From: Oncomelania hupensis
Lineage: Eukaryota > Mollusca > Gastropoda > Littorinimorpha > Pomatiopsidae
Assembly (NCBI GenBank): GCA_036898135.1
Contig: CM072513.1
Coordinates: 79,348,463-79,412,462 of the forward strand
DNA: 64,000 nt
Direction: 5' to 3'
Position numbers and translations under genes: made by a program. Each line of letters opens with the position of its first letter. Position 1 is the first letter of the stretch. Positions 1 through 11,051 of this stretch are shown piece after piece. The notes beneath the pieces were generated by a model, which had not been told where the DNA came from, ran no database searches, and saw nothing but the letters and a program-made list of their open reading frames with translations.

Positions 1-1695
1 CCCTTAGCCACAGGCGCACGGCAGTGCAATAACGATACGAACATTTTTCCTTCATCCTCACCCACCCCTTCAAGCGATCGACGTCAGAGTAGGCCTAACC
101 CTAATGTGAACTTTAACATCTTGATCACCGTTCCTCTTCTACCCCCCATACCTGATCCCACGCATAACAAAGGACTTAAAATTGCTTCTTTCAATGCACA
201 GTCACTGGGCCCCACATGCAGAGAGAAACGAACTGCAACTGCTGCCTTCATTGTAGAGGAGGATGTTGATATGATGTTTGTTGTAGAGACATGGTTTAAG
301 GCGCGTGGTGACGAGGCCCTGTGTGCAGATATTACGCCCAGCGGCTATGCCGTACATTCGTGTCCGCGCTCTAATCGCAGGGGTGGCATAGCCGTTGTCT
401 ACAAGCAGAGCCTGGCTCCACACCTGACATTTAAATCTTCGTTTTCCTTCACACATTCTACCTTTGAACTGCTCCAAGTGTCTGTCACCTCTCCACAGAG
501 TGTTTTGCATTTTATGTGCACCTACCGTCCAGGAACGTCCCAAAAGAACAAACAAACTGAAAAAATGTTTTTCGAACAATTTCCCGATCTGCTAGACTAC
601 AGCAACTCTCTTCATGGCAATTTGTGTTTGCTTGGGGATTTCAATTTTCATGTTGATTGTTCTCGCCAACGAAGTGCTGCTAAGTTTTTAGAACAAATTC
701 AGATGTATGATTTAGAACAGACAGTGACTGAGCCTACTCATGTAAAAGGTCATGCACTTGATCTTGTGATTGTAAGATCTACTGATGATGTTCATGTGTC
801 CACTGAGGTAACTCACGACCTAGAGTCCGACCATTTTTGTGTGCTTTTGCACTTTAACATGACCCTTCCCCTACCCTCCCCAATGTACGCCACAGTCCAC
901 AACATATGCGCCATTCATAGGGCTGCGTTCAGAGCGGATCTGCAGGAAGCGCTAGCGCAGCCCGAGGGTTGCACTGCTGACCGGTACAACGCCGCCCTGC
1001 GGTTAGTGCTGGACAAACACGCTGCCGCCACCCATCATAAAGTTCCCACTAGGAAGCCTTCCCCCTGGTTTAGCCTTGTCAGCAAAGAGCTGCTTCAGGC
1101 CAAACTTAATAGACGTAATGCTGAAAAACAGTGGCAAGCTACTCGCCTTACCGTCCACCAACAAATTTACAAGAAAGCAAAACAATTTGTTACAGCTCTT
1201 GTCCACCAAGCCAAAAGCCTATTCTATTGTACCAAAATTGATGAAGCGCAGTCTAGCAAAGAGTTGTATAAAATCACAAATGGTCTCTGTGCCAGAACAA
1301 AAGCCACTCAGCTCCCCACCACATACCCTTCTTCTTGTCTCCCCGGTGTTCTCTCCGACTTCTTTGTGAGTAAGATTGAAAAACTCAGAAAAGAACTTGA
1401 CTCCCAGCCCTCTGTTCCGTTTTCTCTTGGCAAGCCCTTTCAGGGCGAACCTTTCACTTCTTTCTCTCCTGTCACAGAGTCTGACGTCCTGAAGGTCGTC
1501 AAAGCCTCTGCTCCCAAAACATGTGACCTAGATCCCATCCCTACCTCACTCCTCTTTGAATTTCTGGATGTAGTCCTTCCTTCTCTCACTCAAGTCATCA
1601 ACAATTCTCTCACCTCTGGCTCTTTTCCTGACGTCTTCAATCCGCTCTTGTCAAGCCTCTTCTCAAAAAGCCTTCTCTCGACCCAAATGACCTAA
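1..1695 (+). pseudogene. LINE ORF2, endonuclease half (5' end outside window)
   Basis: The frame is open from base 1 to the TGA at 1693-1695. From about residue 60 it shows the exonuclease-endonuclease-phosphatase fold used by LINEs to nick target DNA: FNAQSL near 193, ETWF near 286, RRGGIAV near 378, LLGDFNFH at about 630-653 and SDHF near 825-837. These correspond to catalytic Asn, Glu, Asp/Asn and His positions of the family. A frameshift at about 1640 moves the conserved reading into the next frame, so the last residues before the stop are not native. The first codons have no convincing ATG; the true start is upstream of the window. Confidence 0.85.
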
Positions 1696-3033
1696 AAAAT
1701 TTTAGGCCTATATCAAATGTATCCTTTGTTTCCAAAATCATAGAAAAAATTGTTCTTTCTTAACTCAATGCACACCTGTCTTCAAACAACCTTCTTGATC
1801 CTCTTCACTCCGCTTACAGACCTAGACATAGTACAGAAACTGCTCTTGTTAAAATCACTAATGATCTCCTCCTCTCCCTTGATCAAGGCAAACTCTGTTC
1901 TTGCTCTGTTAGACCTTTCGTCAGCATTTGACACCATAGATCACACTATTCTCATTGACCGTCTGCAACACACTTTTGGCCTTCGTGGCACAGTTCTTGA
2001 CTGGCTCACGTCATACATTACTGACAGACAACAAACTGTTTACGTTGACAATGACCGCTCTGATCCTGCTCCGATCCTCTGTGGCGTGCCGCAAGGATCG
2101 GTTTTGGGTCCTGTCCTCTTTGTTCTGTACACATCCCCTCTTTCTGACATCATCGATTCTCACTCTGTCAATCATCATTCCTTTGCGGACGATACACAAC
2201 TTCATAAACCTTGTGACCCACAGGATCTTGGCATTACAATAAATTCGATGCAAGAGTGCATCTGTGATGTCAAGTCTTGGATGACGTTCAACAAATTGAA
2301 ACTTAATGACGAAAAGACAGAAGCCATAATTATTTCATCTCCTCGCATAACATCTCAGCTTCCATCTTCCTTTGTTGTTGGTAACTCTGTTGTCCAGTTT
2401 TCTGATTCTGTCAAAAACTTGGGCGTGATTTTGGACTCTCACCTGACTATGCAAGCTCACATTCAAACTCTAATCCGAAACCTAAATTTTGAACTCCGTC
2501 GAATCAACAGCATCCGTCACTTTCTGTCTGCCAAAGCCACTCAAACTCTTGTCTCAGCTTTCATTCTCTCACGGCTTGACTATTGTAACTCTCTCTTCTG
2601 TGGTTGCCCGGACTATCTATTGCAAAGACTTCAAAAGATTCAAAATAATGCCGCCCGTCTCATTCTTCGCATTCCAAAATCTGCCCATATAACTCCTCAT
2701 CTTAAATCCCTACACTGGCTTCCCATTGAACAAAGAATTGAGTACAAAATTGCTTGCCTCTGCTTCAATGCTCTCTCTTCATCCGGCCCTTCTTATCTCA
2801 AAACCATGGTTAACCCCTACATACCCTCTAGAACCCTTCGATCTTCTTCTGCCCAAAATCTCTCCATTCCACGAGTGAACAAGTCCTTTGGCAAACGCTC
2901 ATTTTCATTTTCTGATCCCACCGTCTGGAACTCCCTTCCCATGTCTCTCCATTCTTCCCAAACATCTGCTGCCTTTCGTTCTGGCCTCAAGACCCATCTG
3001 TTCAAACGTTCCTTTGATGACATCACAATTTAA
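1641..3033 (+). pseudogene. LINE ORF2, reverse transcriptase half
   Basis: Continuation of the same ORF after the frameshift near 1640. The FRPIS motif (about 1700-1715) and the SAYRPRHSTETAL segment are readable until a second frameshift near 1890. A stop codon lies near 1760. After 1890 the main RT core is open to the TAA at 3031: LDLSSAFDTIDH, GVPQGSVLGP, the catalytic FADD at 2182-2193 and the thumb/C-terminal region ending in a typical WNSLP...FKTHLF tail. Known role: target-primed reverse transcription of the element RNA. The copy is dead, but RT motifs are well preserved, suggesting moderate age. Confidence 0.88.
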
Positions 3034-3048
3034 ATTCGTGTTGAACTT

Positions 3049-3049
<1 letters not shown>

Positions 3050-3091
<42 letters not shown>

Positions 3092-3102
3092 GTGTGTGTG
3101 TT
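3050..3102 (+). repeat. (TG)n microsatellite in LINE 3' UTR
   Basis: About 26 TG units with a single CG-containing interruption, directly after the LINE stop codon. Confidence 0.95.
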
Positions 3103-3265
3103 TATTATGTAATTACATTCTGTATGTTTTGTTTACCATGTTTTTTTATATTGTTATTGTTTAGTCATTTTAGTTCTTAGAAGAAGTGTCTTATGTGAAT
3201 GTAAAGCGCTCTGAGCTTTCATTAGAAAGGGCGCTATAAATGTTAATTATTATTATTATTATTAT

Positions 3266-3480
3266 ACTCCCCCCCCCCCCCTCCCCCATACCCCCCCCCC
3301 CCCCACCCCCACCCCCCCCCCCCCCAACCCCCACCCCCCCCCCCCACATCCCAACCCCCCCCCCACCCCCCCCCACCCCCCCCCAACCCCCCCACCCCCC
3401 CACCCCACACCCCCCTCCCCCCACCCAAACCCCACCCACCACCCACACCCCCTCCCAACATACCCACCAACCCCAAAACC
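3266..3480. repeat. C-rich low-complexity tract
   Basis: Long C runs interrupted by single A or T residues follow the LINE tail. Open frames across it encode only Pro- or Gly-rich artefacts. Confidence 0.9.
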
Positions 3481-4249
3481 AAAAACAATGTCGAGTGCAG
3501 GTGACTTGAACAGGACTGCATCGCTGCGATAATGTCAGACATTGTGTCTGTTGTGTCACTGTCCAATACTGCCGCAAGGATGAAACGGACACTGCTGAAA
3601 GAAACAATTGCATTTCATTATAATATAATTATACTTATCGCTTCAGAGAAAGACAATCTTCTCATGAGGATTTATTTTTTATGAAAATTATGCTACTGAA
3701 AAATGCCCTGCAAAACTTCAATGAATAAAACTGAGATGTACAGTGTAACATACAATACATACGTAACAAACTAATAGTAACATAGCCACACTAGACTAAC
3801 TAGTAACTTAACTCACTGTTCGGCAGCATGAAGCATGCACCTGTTGTTGGAATACTTGTTCTGCACAACGATGCAAATATGAAATTAACGACAAACGTTG
3901 GAAAATCTGTGTTCTAAATATCTATACAAAAGATACTGCAAGAAATCTAAATGTACCGTTAAACGATGAACTTGTCCTTGCGAACTTGGTAACAAGGTGC
4001 AGGACAGCAGCCATGTTGCACAATGAATTATTTCCCTTTAAGTCCAATTTATTCGATTTCAATGTGCATAATATGTAGACTAATCAAAGAAACATATTGC
4101 GAACATACTGTGCAAATTGTAAAAAATAACAAAGAATTAATTGCGATAAAATATGCTATGAGGATAAACTGTATAAATTGAAGCTTATAATTATTAAAAA
4201 AAAATATGAAATTACATTTATAAATTAGTTTTTTGATATAATAAATATA
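3481..4249. other. AT-rich stretch, nothing recognised
   Basis: No coding pattern, RNA gene or repeat structure was seen on either strand up to the tRNA gene. Confidence 0.6.
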
Positions 4250-4321
4250 TCCTCGGTAGTATAGTGGTCAGTATCCCCGCCTGTCACGCGGGAGACCGGG
4301 GTTCAATTCCCCGCCGGGGAG
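4250..4321 (+). tRNA. tRNA-Asp (GTC)
   Basis: A 72-nt cloverleaf is complete. The acceptor stem TCCTCGG pairs with CCGGGGA (one G-T wobble), with discriminator G at 4321. The anticodon stem CCCGC/GCGGG encloses loop CTGTCAC with anticodon GTC at 4283-4285. The T stem CGGGG/CCCCG encloses TTCAATT. The A box (TAGTATAGTGG) and B box (GGTTCAATTCC) internal Pol III promoters are intact. A run of nine T follows three bases after the 3' end. There is no encoded CCA, as expected for a eukaryotic nuclear tRNA. This looks like a functional gene, unlike the tRNA-like SINE heads elsewhere in the window. Confidence 0.96.
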
Positions 4322-4323
4322 GA

Positions 4324-4332
4324 TTTTTTTTT
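4324..4332 (+). terminator. Pol III T-run terminator of tRNA-Asp
   Basis: Nine consecutive T on the coding strand, beginning two bases after the discriminator base. Confidence 0.85.
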
Positions 4333-4611
4333 CTCTTTCCTATCCCAAACTTTTGTTTAATTAAAATTGCATCAATATACTATTACTTCTCCCGATCTCA
4401 AATTATTTTTTCAAATGCGGCATTATGCAACACAAAATGCCAAACACTCCATCTTAGTGTTCTTTAGCTGTCTGAATACGAACAAAATAATAATTATTGG
4501 TGGACTTAATTTAGAATATCAATTCTATATCTAATGTGTGTTTAATTTCATAACAACAACTACACCTACAACGAAATTAAATTTAATTAAAAGTCACACT
4601 TGTCCCTAGAA

Positions 4612-5450
4612 AGGATCGAAGTTCCAAGAGCATTTCAACACTGTCTCGGAGGCAAAATACCTTGGAGTAAACCTGTCTGGAGACCTAAACTGGGGAAAAC
4701 ACGTCCAGGCAACAGCAGCGAAAGCTAACAAGACCAGTGCTTTTGCCCACAGGAACCTCAAAGGATGCTCGGCAGGAGTCCAGTCTCAGTGCTTCAAGAG
4801 CCTCGCCCGTCCTCTACTGGAGTACGCTGCAGTCGTGTGGGATCCCCATCAACAACACCTAGTCTCCACACTGGAGATGGTCCAACGACGAGCAGCCCGT
4901 CGTATCCTACATGACTTCAGCAGGACCAGCAGTGCAACATCCATGTTGGAAAAGCTGAACCTGGAACCCCTGCAACAGCGGAGACAGGTCGACAAGGTGA
5001 CCATGATGTACCGTATCATGCACGGCCTTGTCGACGTTTCCCAGCTGGGACTTGTGCGTGGAGCCCACAGGAGCACTAGGGGTCACAACATGAAACTCCT
5101 TGTCCCCCACACTAGAACAGATGTGTACAAGCACTCCTTCTTCCCATCAGCTACAAGGCTATGGAACTCTCTGAGCGCTGAATCAGCATCAGCCCCGTCT
5201 GTCGCATCTTTCAGAGCATCGCTGACAGACTGGAGCATAAACATCTAGTAATGAACACCTCCTACGACTACATGTACATATGTCTTAACACAATTTTAAC
5301 CCAGTCAGACTACCTCACTGCCTCATCCTCAAATAGTACATTTGCCTGATTTTAAATCTGTGAACACCCTTCGCTGTGCACACCAAAGTTGTGGAGTCAT
5401 TTCCTCGAAAACGGGGGTATCCACAGTACTATGAAGAAGAAGAAGAAGAA
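4612..5450 (+). mobile_element. 5'-truncated LINE fragment (RT C-terminus) with (GAA)n tail
   Basis: Coding sequence for the C-terminal part of a non-LTR reverse transcriptase. It reads as KYLGVNLSGDLNWGKHV near 4657-4705, then ARPLLEYAAVVWDPH at about 4805-4848, then an ERVQRRAAR-type segment and WNSLSAESA near 5162, with a stop at 5246-5248. The 3' UTR ends in GAA repeats at about 5432-5450. The 5' truncation and short-repeat tail are normal for LINE copies made by target-primed reverse transcription. It is a different family from the LINE at 1-3265. Confidence 0.85.
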
Positions 5451-6442
5451 GCATTTCATGAAAATAACTATCAAAACGTTCAGTTATGCAAATTACATTA
5501 AATAAATAAATACGGACAAAAACTTGAAGTCTGTTTTAACATTGCAATATAATTTAAAATAAAATACAAAATATATATATATTTTTTTTGTTCTTGTTGT
5601 TTTTAACAACTTCCCAGAATTTTTGCTTGCTGACGACACTGATGGAATCATTCAAATGAAAGTAGTTTCCCTTGTTGTACTAATATGGCGACTACGCTTT
5701 GTTCTAGATCTAATCAATGCAGATATATAGCCTAAAATAAAATAAAAAAAAATAAAAAATACAGAGCAATATATCTAATAACTACAGGTATTGCGTATAA
5801 AACTGTCCGAGGCAGTGCGACTTGGAACGGACACAGGCCTGCCCCCACGAAGGCTATGCACGATGTGTTTCATGCTTTGTCCTTTCAGAGCAATCACTGG
5901 GTTTTGCTTTCGAACGTCGCTCCACCTGCAAATGTGTAAGTACCGGGCGCTTAAGTCTAATATTTAGATTTAAACTGCAAAGGCAGCTGATGGTCATTTT
6001 TGAAGTAGCCCACAAATAAACAGATATCTGATCGTTTTCTCAATCAATAATGAATAAAAGCTGCTGAAAGCTAGTGAGGGAAAGCTTAAATTGCCCGCAG
6101 GTCAAACCTAGGCATGCTAACCTTAAATATCAGTTATTTACAAACGCCTACACATAATTAATTAATTAATTAGGATTGCTTGTTCATTGCGAGTACCAGG
6201 AGTCAACTCCCACTTTAACTAAACCTTCACAAGAAATAAATTAGGAATTTTGTTTTTGTTATCATCGTCTGTCCTATCTATCTTATTGTATAATTGCTAT
6301 GTGTTATTAATTTTTTGACGCCCATTCATAACACTGTGTGAGTCTATGTACTCACTCCCCCTCTCCTCCCTCCCCCCCAAAAAAAAAAAATAAAAAAAAG
6401 AAAGGTTTTAAGATGTTTGCAAATCTGCAAGATAAGCACTAA
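5451..6442. other. No gene recognised
   Basis: AT-rich DNA with short A/T runs and a T/C-rich stretch near 6350-6390. No supported gene or repeat family. Confidence 0.55.
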
Positions 6443-6455
6443 ATAGTCCAAAAAT

Positions 6456-6742
6456 ATTTCACCATATGACTTAGTGCGCATAGATAATAACTGCAAACTA
6501 CACACAGGTGTCAGAAGAAGAACTAAGCTTCGCCACATTGCGATGCAGAGGACACACAAAGTGGAAGGTAAAAAAATTACCGAAAAAGAGGTGGGAGGAT
6601 AACATTCGAGAATGGACTGGTTTGACACTGAGCGAAGCCATGAGGGCTGCTGAGGACAGAGAAAGATGGAGTATGCTGGTTAAGCGATCATCTGTGGTGC
6701 CCCTACGACCTTCGGGTTATGGGACAGGATAGGATAGGATAG
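6456..6742 (+). mobile_element. RTE-like LINE 3' fragment with 13-bp target-site duplication
   Basis: The 3' part encodes the end of an RTE-type ORF2 (KKRWEDNIREWTGL, then AEDRERWSMLVKRSSVVP) and ends in AGGAT repeats. The 13-bp sequence ATAGTCCAAAAAT lies at both 6443-6455 and 6743-6755, a target-site duplication. The part at 6461-6574 is not a recognisable continuation of the RTE frame and recurs inverted at 7229-7351, so the insert may be a template-switch chimera. The insertion landed in a dispersed repeat whose uninterrupted relative is near 46015-46170. Confidence 0.8.
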
Positions 6743-6925
6743 ATAGTCCAAAAATGATATTGGGGAAAAAAAGTTCGTCCGTCTGTCTGTCTATCCGCCG
6801 TCTGTCTGTGCAAAAACTTTCAAGTGGCTATAAGTATTCAGAACCTATTTCAACTATCACAACCAAACTTGGTAAGATGATGTATACCCATAACTTAAGA
6901 CCTCATAAATGATCTCAGCAAGCGT
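6743..6925 (+). repeat. Dispersed repeat Y, copy 1
   Basis: The segment with CAGAACCTATTTCAACTATC near 6840 matches 46104-46170 almost base for base for about 80 bp, in the same orientation. It is not coding. A TCTG tandem stretch (6777-6808) lies inside. Nature of the repeat unknown. Confidence 0.7.
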
Positions 6926-7228
6926 AAAGTCCCTTTTCACCGTCAGGAAAAAGTGTCGTTACCGAAAAAACAAATCAACGCGCTGGAGGTGATGCTTGCA
7001 GTGCGATTGCATTTCACAACGCCCGCTACAAACAAGAATGCTAGAAACTTTCGTTCTTTCGATTTCCGAGAGATGAGGACAGGTAAGAATGCACACTTCT
7101 TAAAGTTATTTCTGTTTATTCTGCATGTAAAAGAACACGATAACAACATGTGAAATTGCCCTTGTAATGAAATTTAACTAAATAGGTGAAAACCAAACAC
7201 ATGAGCACACAACCCAAAGAGTAGTTCC

Positions 7229-7351
7229 AGAGGTGGATTTTTTGCCTTCCACTTTGTGTGTCCTCTGCATCGCAATGTGGCGAAGCTTAGTTCTTCTTCT
7301 GACACCTGTGTGTTTGCAGTTATTATCTATGCGCACTAAGTTATATGGTGA
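7229..7351 (-). repeat. Inverted copy of 6461-6574
   Basis: About 115 bp reads as the reverse complement of 6461-6574, with only a few mismatches. The two arms are separated by about 650 bp. Confidence 0.8.
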
Positions 7352-8513
7352 ACCTGCTTTCCCTTATCATGGTCCTAACCTACCTCTTTCTCTTAGAAAT
7401 TCAGTCAGTTCAGTCATTTAATCTACCCGTATCCCTTAGGAGACGATCGGGTCGATCTACTGGCTAAGGGGTCGACGAGAATCGTCTCTGATTCGTGTGA
7501 ATATATCCTGGAGAAGATACGATTATCTTACAAGGGATTAAGATTTGTAGATAGATTAGGCGTTTGGCTATCTCTATCAGTTACAAGATTCCTAAGCGAT
7601 CGATGTGAGACTAAATCACGGTGCTTGGGTCACATAATAATGTATATTTGTTCTCGGGTTTCAAAGTATCAATGGCTCAAATAAGAAATGATTTTTGCTA
7701 GTCAAGCGACTTGTTTAATTTGTCTCAAAGAGAAGAAGAGATAGTGGACACACAACAATACAAATAGAATGACACCAGTCGTATTTATGTGATTTCAACT
7801 TTTATATCTTCAACACAAATTCTAACATGACTTTAATTACATGTAATTATTAATTGTAAACTGTCCAATGAGCTGAAGGAAGTTCTTTAGCAAGACTTCC
7901 TAATCATGTGCTACATAGTTTGTAGTTGTGTCTATTGTTGTCTAATAGCGTTCGAGTGGGTTTTTGCATTTGGGAGGAGCTTTCGGTGAATGCTTGAGTC
8001 TGGTGGTAACTCTGAGGGAGTTTGGTCACTCGCAAAATGAGCGGGCGAGTCTGGTAGCTACGGGGCCTGACGTGGTGAGGTAGATTCTAGTTGATCTCCT
8101 TCTTTCCATAGGAGCAAACGTTCGGGAGTTGACTCCACAGACCGTCCCAGAGCTGAGCTGGAAAATCTAGAACTCTGGCTACAATATTCTATTCAAATAT
8201 ATTGCTATGGTGTGATCCCTTCAAGGAGTCTACAGCATCAGACACCTGCCGAGTTTCCCAGAAGCACACTACGATATCTGAGCTATGCAATGTCGAGTAA
8301 TATGCATAACATATCTTAAAAATAATCGGTTTCTGTACTGTAAATACATATAACATGAACATAATAATAAATGGCAATCAACATAATATATAAACATAAA
8401 ATTATTAGAAAACACTTAGCGTTAACTACTTCTAGTTTCTGGGAACTGTGAAACTGTCTCTAGTCTATCACTCCTTTGGTGATGGCTGAGGGTTTTTCAC
8501 TTCAGTCTGCTCC
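7352..8513. other. No gene recognised
   Basis: Unique-looking sequence without coding pattern, RNA gene or repeat ends that I can identify. Confidence 0.55.
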
Positions 8514-8640
8514 TTGACCCTCGTGGTCCTAAGTACGCTTCGTGGGTGACTTGCTCATTGACCCTCGTGGTCCTAAGTACGCTTCGTGGGTGACTTGCTC
8601 ATTGACCCTCGTGGTCCTTACTACGCTTCGTGGGTGACTG
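8514..8640 (+). repeat. 44-bp tandem repeat, 2.9 copies
   Basis: Units start at 8514, 8558 and 8602, each beginning TTGACCCTCGTGGTCCT. The first two are identical; the third differs slightly and is cut off by the SINE S5 insertion. Confidence 0.92.
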
Positions 8641-8649
8641 CATATTGGT

Positions 8650-8851
8650 GAGCGAATGAACATTGGTGGTATGGCAGACGGGGATAACCATGCCAGGGAA
8701 CAAGGGGTAAATCAACACTGAACCATCAGAGCAATCATACTGCTAAGATGGACAGTGAAAATGGCCACATTTTATCTTGCCCACCACGGGATTCGAACCT
8801 GGGTTCATCGGTGTGCCAGGCGAACGCTCTACCACTAAGCTACAGCTGTGG
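8650..8851 (-). mobile_element. tRNA-derived SINE S5
   Basis: On the minus strand a tRNA-like head begins near 8853 with an A box (GTAGCTTAGTGG) and a perfect B box (GGTTCGAATCC), followed by about 130 bp of unrelated body. The anticodon stem does not pair, so this is not a working tRNA. GACTGCATATTGGT at 8636-8649 and GACTGCATATCGGT at 8852-8865 form a 14-bp target-site duplication with one mismatch. Confidence 0.75.
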
Positions 8852-8866
8852 GACTGCATATCGGTC

Positions 8867-9067
8867 TGTATGTTTGTATGTAGATTATAGTCACACGACA
8901 CTTTCGCATATAGGTGACTACTGGACCGATTTATAGGTACTGACACCAGCGGGCCATTTGTTGTTAAAGGGGAAAATAATATGATCACACGTTGACCAAT
9001 CCGGGATTCGAACCAGCGACCTTTCGGTTACTAGCAAGACGCTCTTACCAACTGAGCTACCCGGCCC
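8867..9067 (-). mobile_element. tRNA-derived SINE S1, copy a
   Basis: The minus strand begins with a tRNA-like head carrying A box TAGCTCAGTTGG and B box GGTTCGAATCC. The body ends in a GTGTGACTATAATCTAC motif. A 13-bp target-site duplication CTGCATATCGGTC lies at 8854-8866 and 9068-9080. Two relatives sit at 62347-62541 and 63305-63480, in the same orientation, with the same head and the same 3' end. Confidence 0.9.
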
Positions 9068-9080
9068 CTGCATATCGGTC

Positions 9081-10012
9081 ACGAGGGTGTAGGGAGTATA
9101 TTGCTGAATCTACGTCATCTTCAACCAATCATTTCGTTCTCGGGAAAACGTAAATCTTTTTCGGCCGTCTTTGTTCTCTTGTCCCGCGCCTGGGACACTA
9201 TATCTTTTACGTGGTACGCTTCTACTTTTCAACTTCGAGTGTCAAGGGAGAGATGCAGGGTAGATTTAAGAGTGATATTACTCGCATGGCTACTTAGCGG
9301 TCCAGTGACGCTGATCAGATGTATAAGTGGGCTAAGTTACATTCTTTTTAGCGAGTTCTGCATGATACTATTGGGAGTGAACGTCTCAAGGATATTAATT
9401 TAATAACTGCAAACATTTCCGTAGAGAGCTGGTAAATTAACAGCAGGTTTTGTTCAATACTATCTGTTTATCTCTAAGCACTCCCCACCCCCTCTCTCCC
9501 TCTCCTTGCCCCCATGCTCTGTCTGTCCCTCTCCCTCTCTCTCTCTCTTTTCTCTATCTCCCCTTTTAGCAGTACTCCTAATGTCTTTACATCGCCCCTC
9601 CCCCCCCCCCCTCTACTTTCTCTCTCTTTGTCTCTCTCGACTTGTGCAAAAAGAATTCCTGCTCTCACCCCCTCCCTCCCTTTAAAAACAAACCAACGCA
9701 CACACGAATACACAGAGCTCAACACCCACCCCTAAAACAAACACCAAAAAGCATCCCGATCCATGGCAGACGAGACAAACGTGTATTCATTTCAATATGA
9801 GTTTAAAATATATCCCAATAATAACACTCTTCATATGCATCAAGATAAAATTAAGGCTAGATAGAATAATAAATCTTTCAAATACTCCCTATGATTTTCC
9901 TTGCAATGCATGAACCACTTCCCAAAGTAGTTTCATACAGGTAAAATAAACAGATTAAAATAAACTAATTACTAGCCTCCCCCTCTCCTTCTTCCCCCCC
10001 CCCCCCCCACCC
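9081..10012. other. No gene; pyrimidine-rich low-complexity DNA
   Basis: 9474-9740 is CT-rich with TCTC runs and C tracts, and 9980-10012 is another C tract. The remainder shows no gene. Confidence 0.6.
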
Positions 10013-10568
10013 TGTTACGTTTGCGACGCGCACGATAGTACGTGTGAGACGCGCACGAGAGATCCGATCGTTTTGTTGTTGTTGTTGTTGTATCAATTTT
10101 TATTCATCAGATTAACATATTAGTTGTACTGATCGTTTTGTTTTGCAAAGCATGCAATAATAGAGTGTAGTTACCTTTTATTTAATTTTGCGTTGTTGTT
10201 AGTAGAAGCTTGGTATAATGTTGATAATTTTCGTTGGTCGATATGATTGGAGAATTCTCTAGGGTTGCTCGTTTACTATCGATCGAAGCATCTAGAGATC
10301 CATTAGAAGCTGTGAGATTCTTTTAGGATAAAGAAAGTTGTATAACGTAAGACAGTGATGACGAAGTTTATTCAGATTGTAATTGCGTCTCGAGTATAGA
10401 GAGACTATATAATTGATGGACCGTGTCTGAAAGAGAGAGAAAGTGGAAAAAGCGATTGTATGCAGCTGTTGATGTACGCTGAATAAAGTTGGAAAACTTC
10501 ATAAGACGACTCCTGCCTTGTTGCGGAGTGAACCAACAGGTTGCGTGGATAAACGAATCAGAGTTACA
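10013..10568 (+). mobile_element. Candidate solo LTR
   Basis: The segment starts TGTTACG and ends GTTACA. It contains a TATATAAT box near 10406 and an AATAAA signal near 10480 about 75 bp downstream, the usual U3-R-U5 order. No clear target-site duplication is seen, and no second copy occurs in the window. It could be another kind of repeat. Confidence 0.4.
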
Positions 10569-11051
10569 CCTGTGAAGCTGTGCGTTCTTTGGTTACACAT
10601 ATCAGGATTCAAGCATCAGGGCTGAATCAACTACTGATAAGAAACAACAACCAGTGTAATCACCCCCCCCCCCCCACTTCCATCTCCCTACCTCCTCCCA
10701 AAAAAATCCTACATTATTTTTTTAACTGTAAGCAACCTGTTGTCAAATTAATACACAATATAAACTTTTAAAAGACGTTTTGATTATGTTTTAAAATGCT
10801 GCCAGATAGATGTGATATTGATGCACCAACGAGGTCTTCATTACAACATCAAGAGACGCAACCGAGTACGTGTCACGTGGGGTTTAGGTGTTACTGGGCT
10901 CTGCACAATGGAATGCTGTAACCCTCACGCTTTATTCGATGGGAACTGCTAGTTAGTCACCCTGTGAATTACTTTAATAAATGTATTTGTTTAGCTCGGT
11001 CTGTGTTAAGGCTGGGGTACAGAGATAGATAGAAAAATGGTAAAAGATCAC
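10569..11051. other. No gene recognised
   Basis: A C-tract near 10662-10676; otherwise featureless. Confidence 0.5.

Larger units (their letters stand above)
1..3265 (+). mobile_element. CR1/L2-group non-LTR retrotransposon (LINE), inactive
   Basis: An apurinic-type endonuclease domain is followed by a reverse transcriptase, then a short 3' UTR ending in a tail of ATT repeats (about 3245-3265). The 3' end carries a GTAAAGCGCTCTGAGC...GGGCGCTATAAAT signature just before the tail, which is characteristic of L2/CR1-type LINE ends. A TG microsatellite sits in the 3' UTR. The coding frame is already open at base 1, so the 5' end lies outside the window. At least two frameshifts and one stop codon make this copy non-functional. 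Clade assignment rests on motif style only; a Crack/Daphne-like relative is possible. Confidence 0.88.

Noticed and set aside
3191..3613. Long Pro- or Gly-rich open frames on both strands
   Set aside because: They are translations of the C-rich tract and contain no domain-like sequence.
8514..8640. CRISPR-like array
   Set aside because: The repeats are directly adjacent without unique spacers, and the genome is eukaryotic.
8779..8853. Functional tRNA gene
   Set aside because: A and B boxes are present, but the anticodon stem does not pair and the unit has a SINE body with a target duplication.
8998..9067. Functional tRNA gene
   Set aside because: Same head occurs in three copies with an identical non-tRNA body, so it is SINE S1.
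9474..9735. Ser/Leu-rich and Arg/Glu-rich frames
   Set aside because: Caused by TCTC/CCTC low-complexity DNA.
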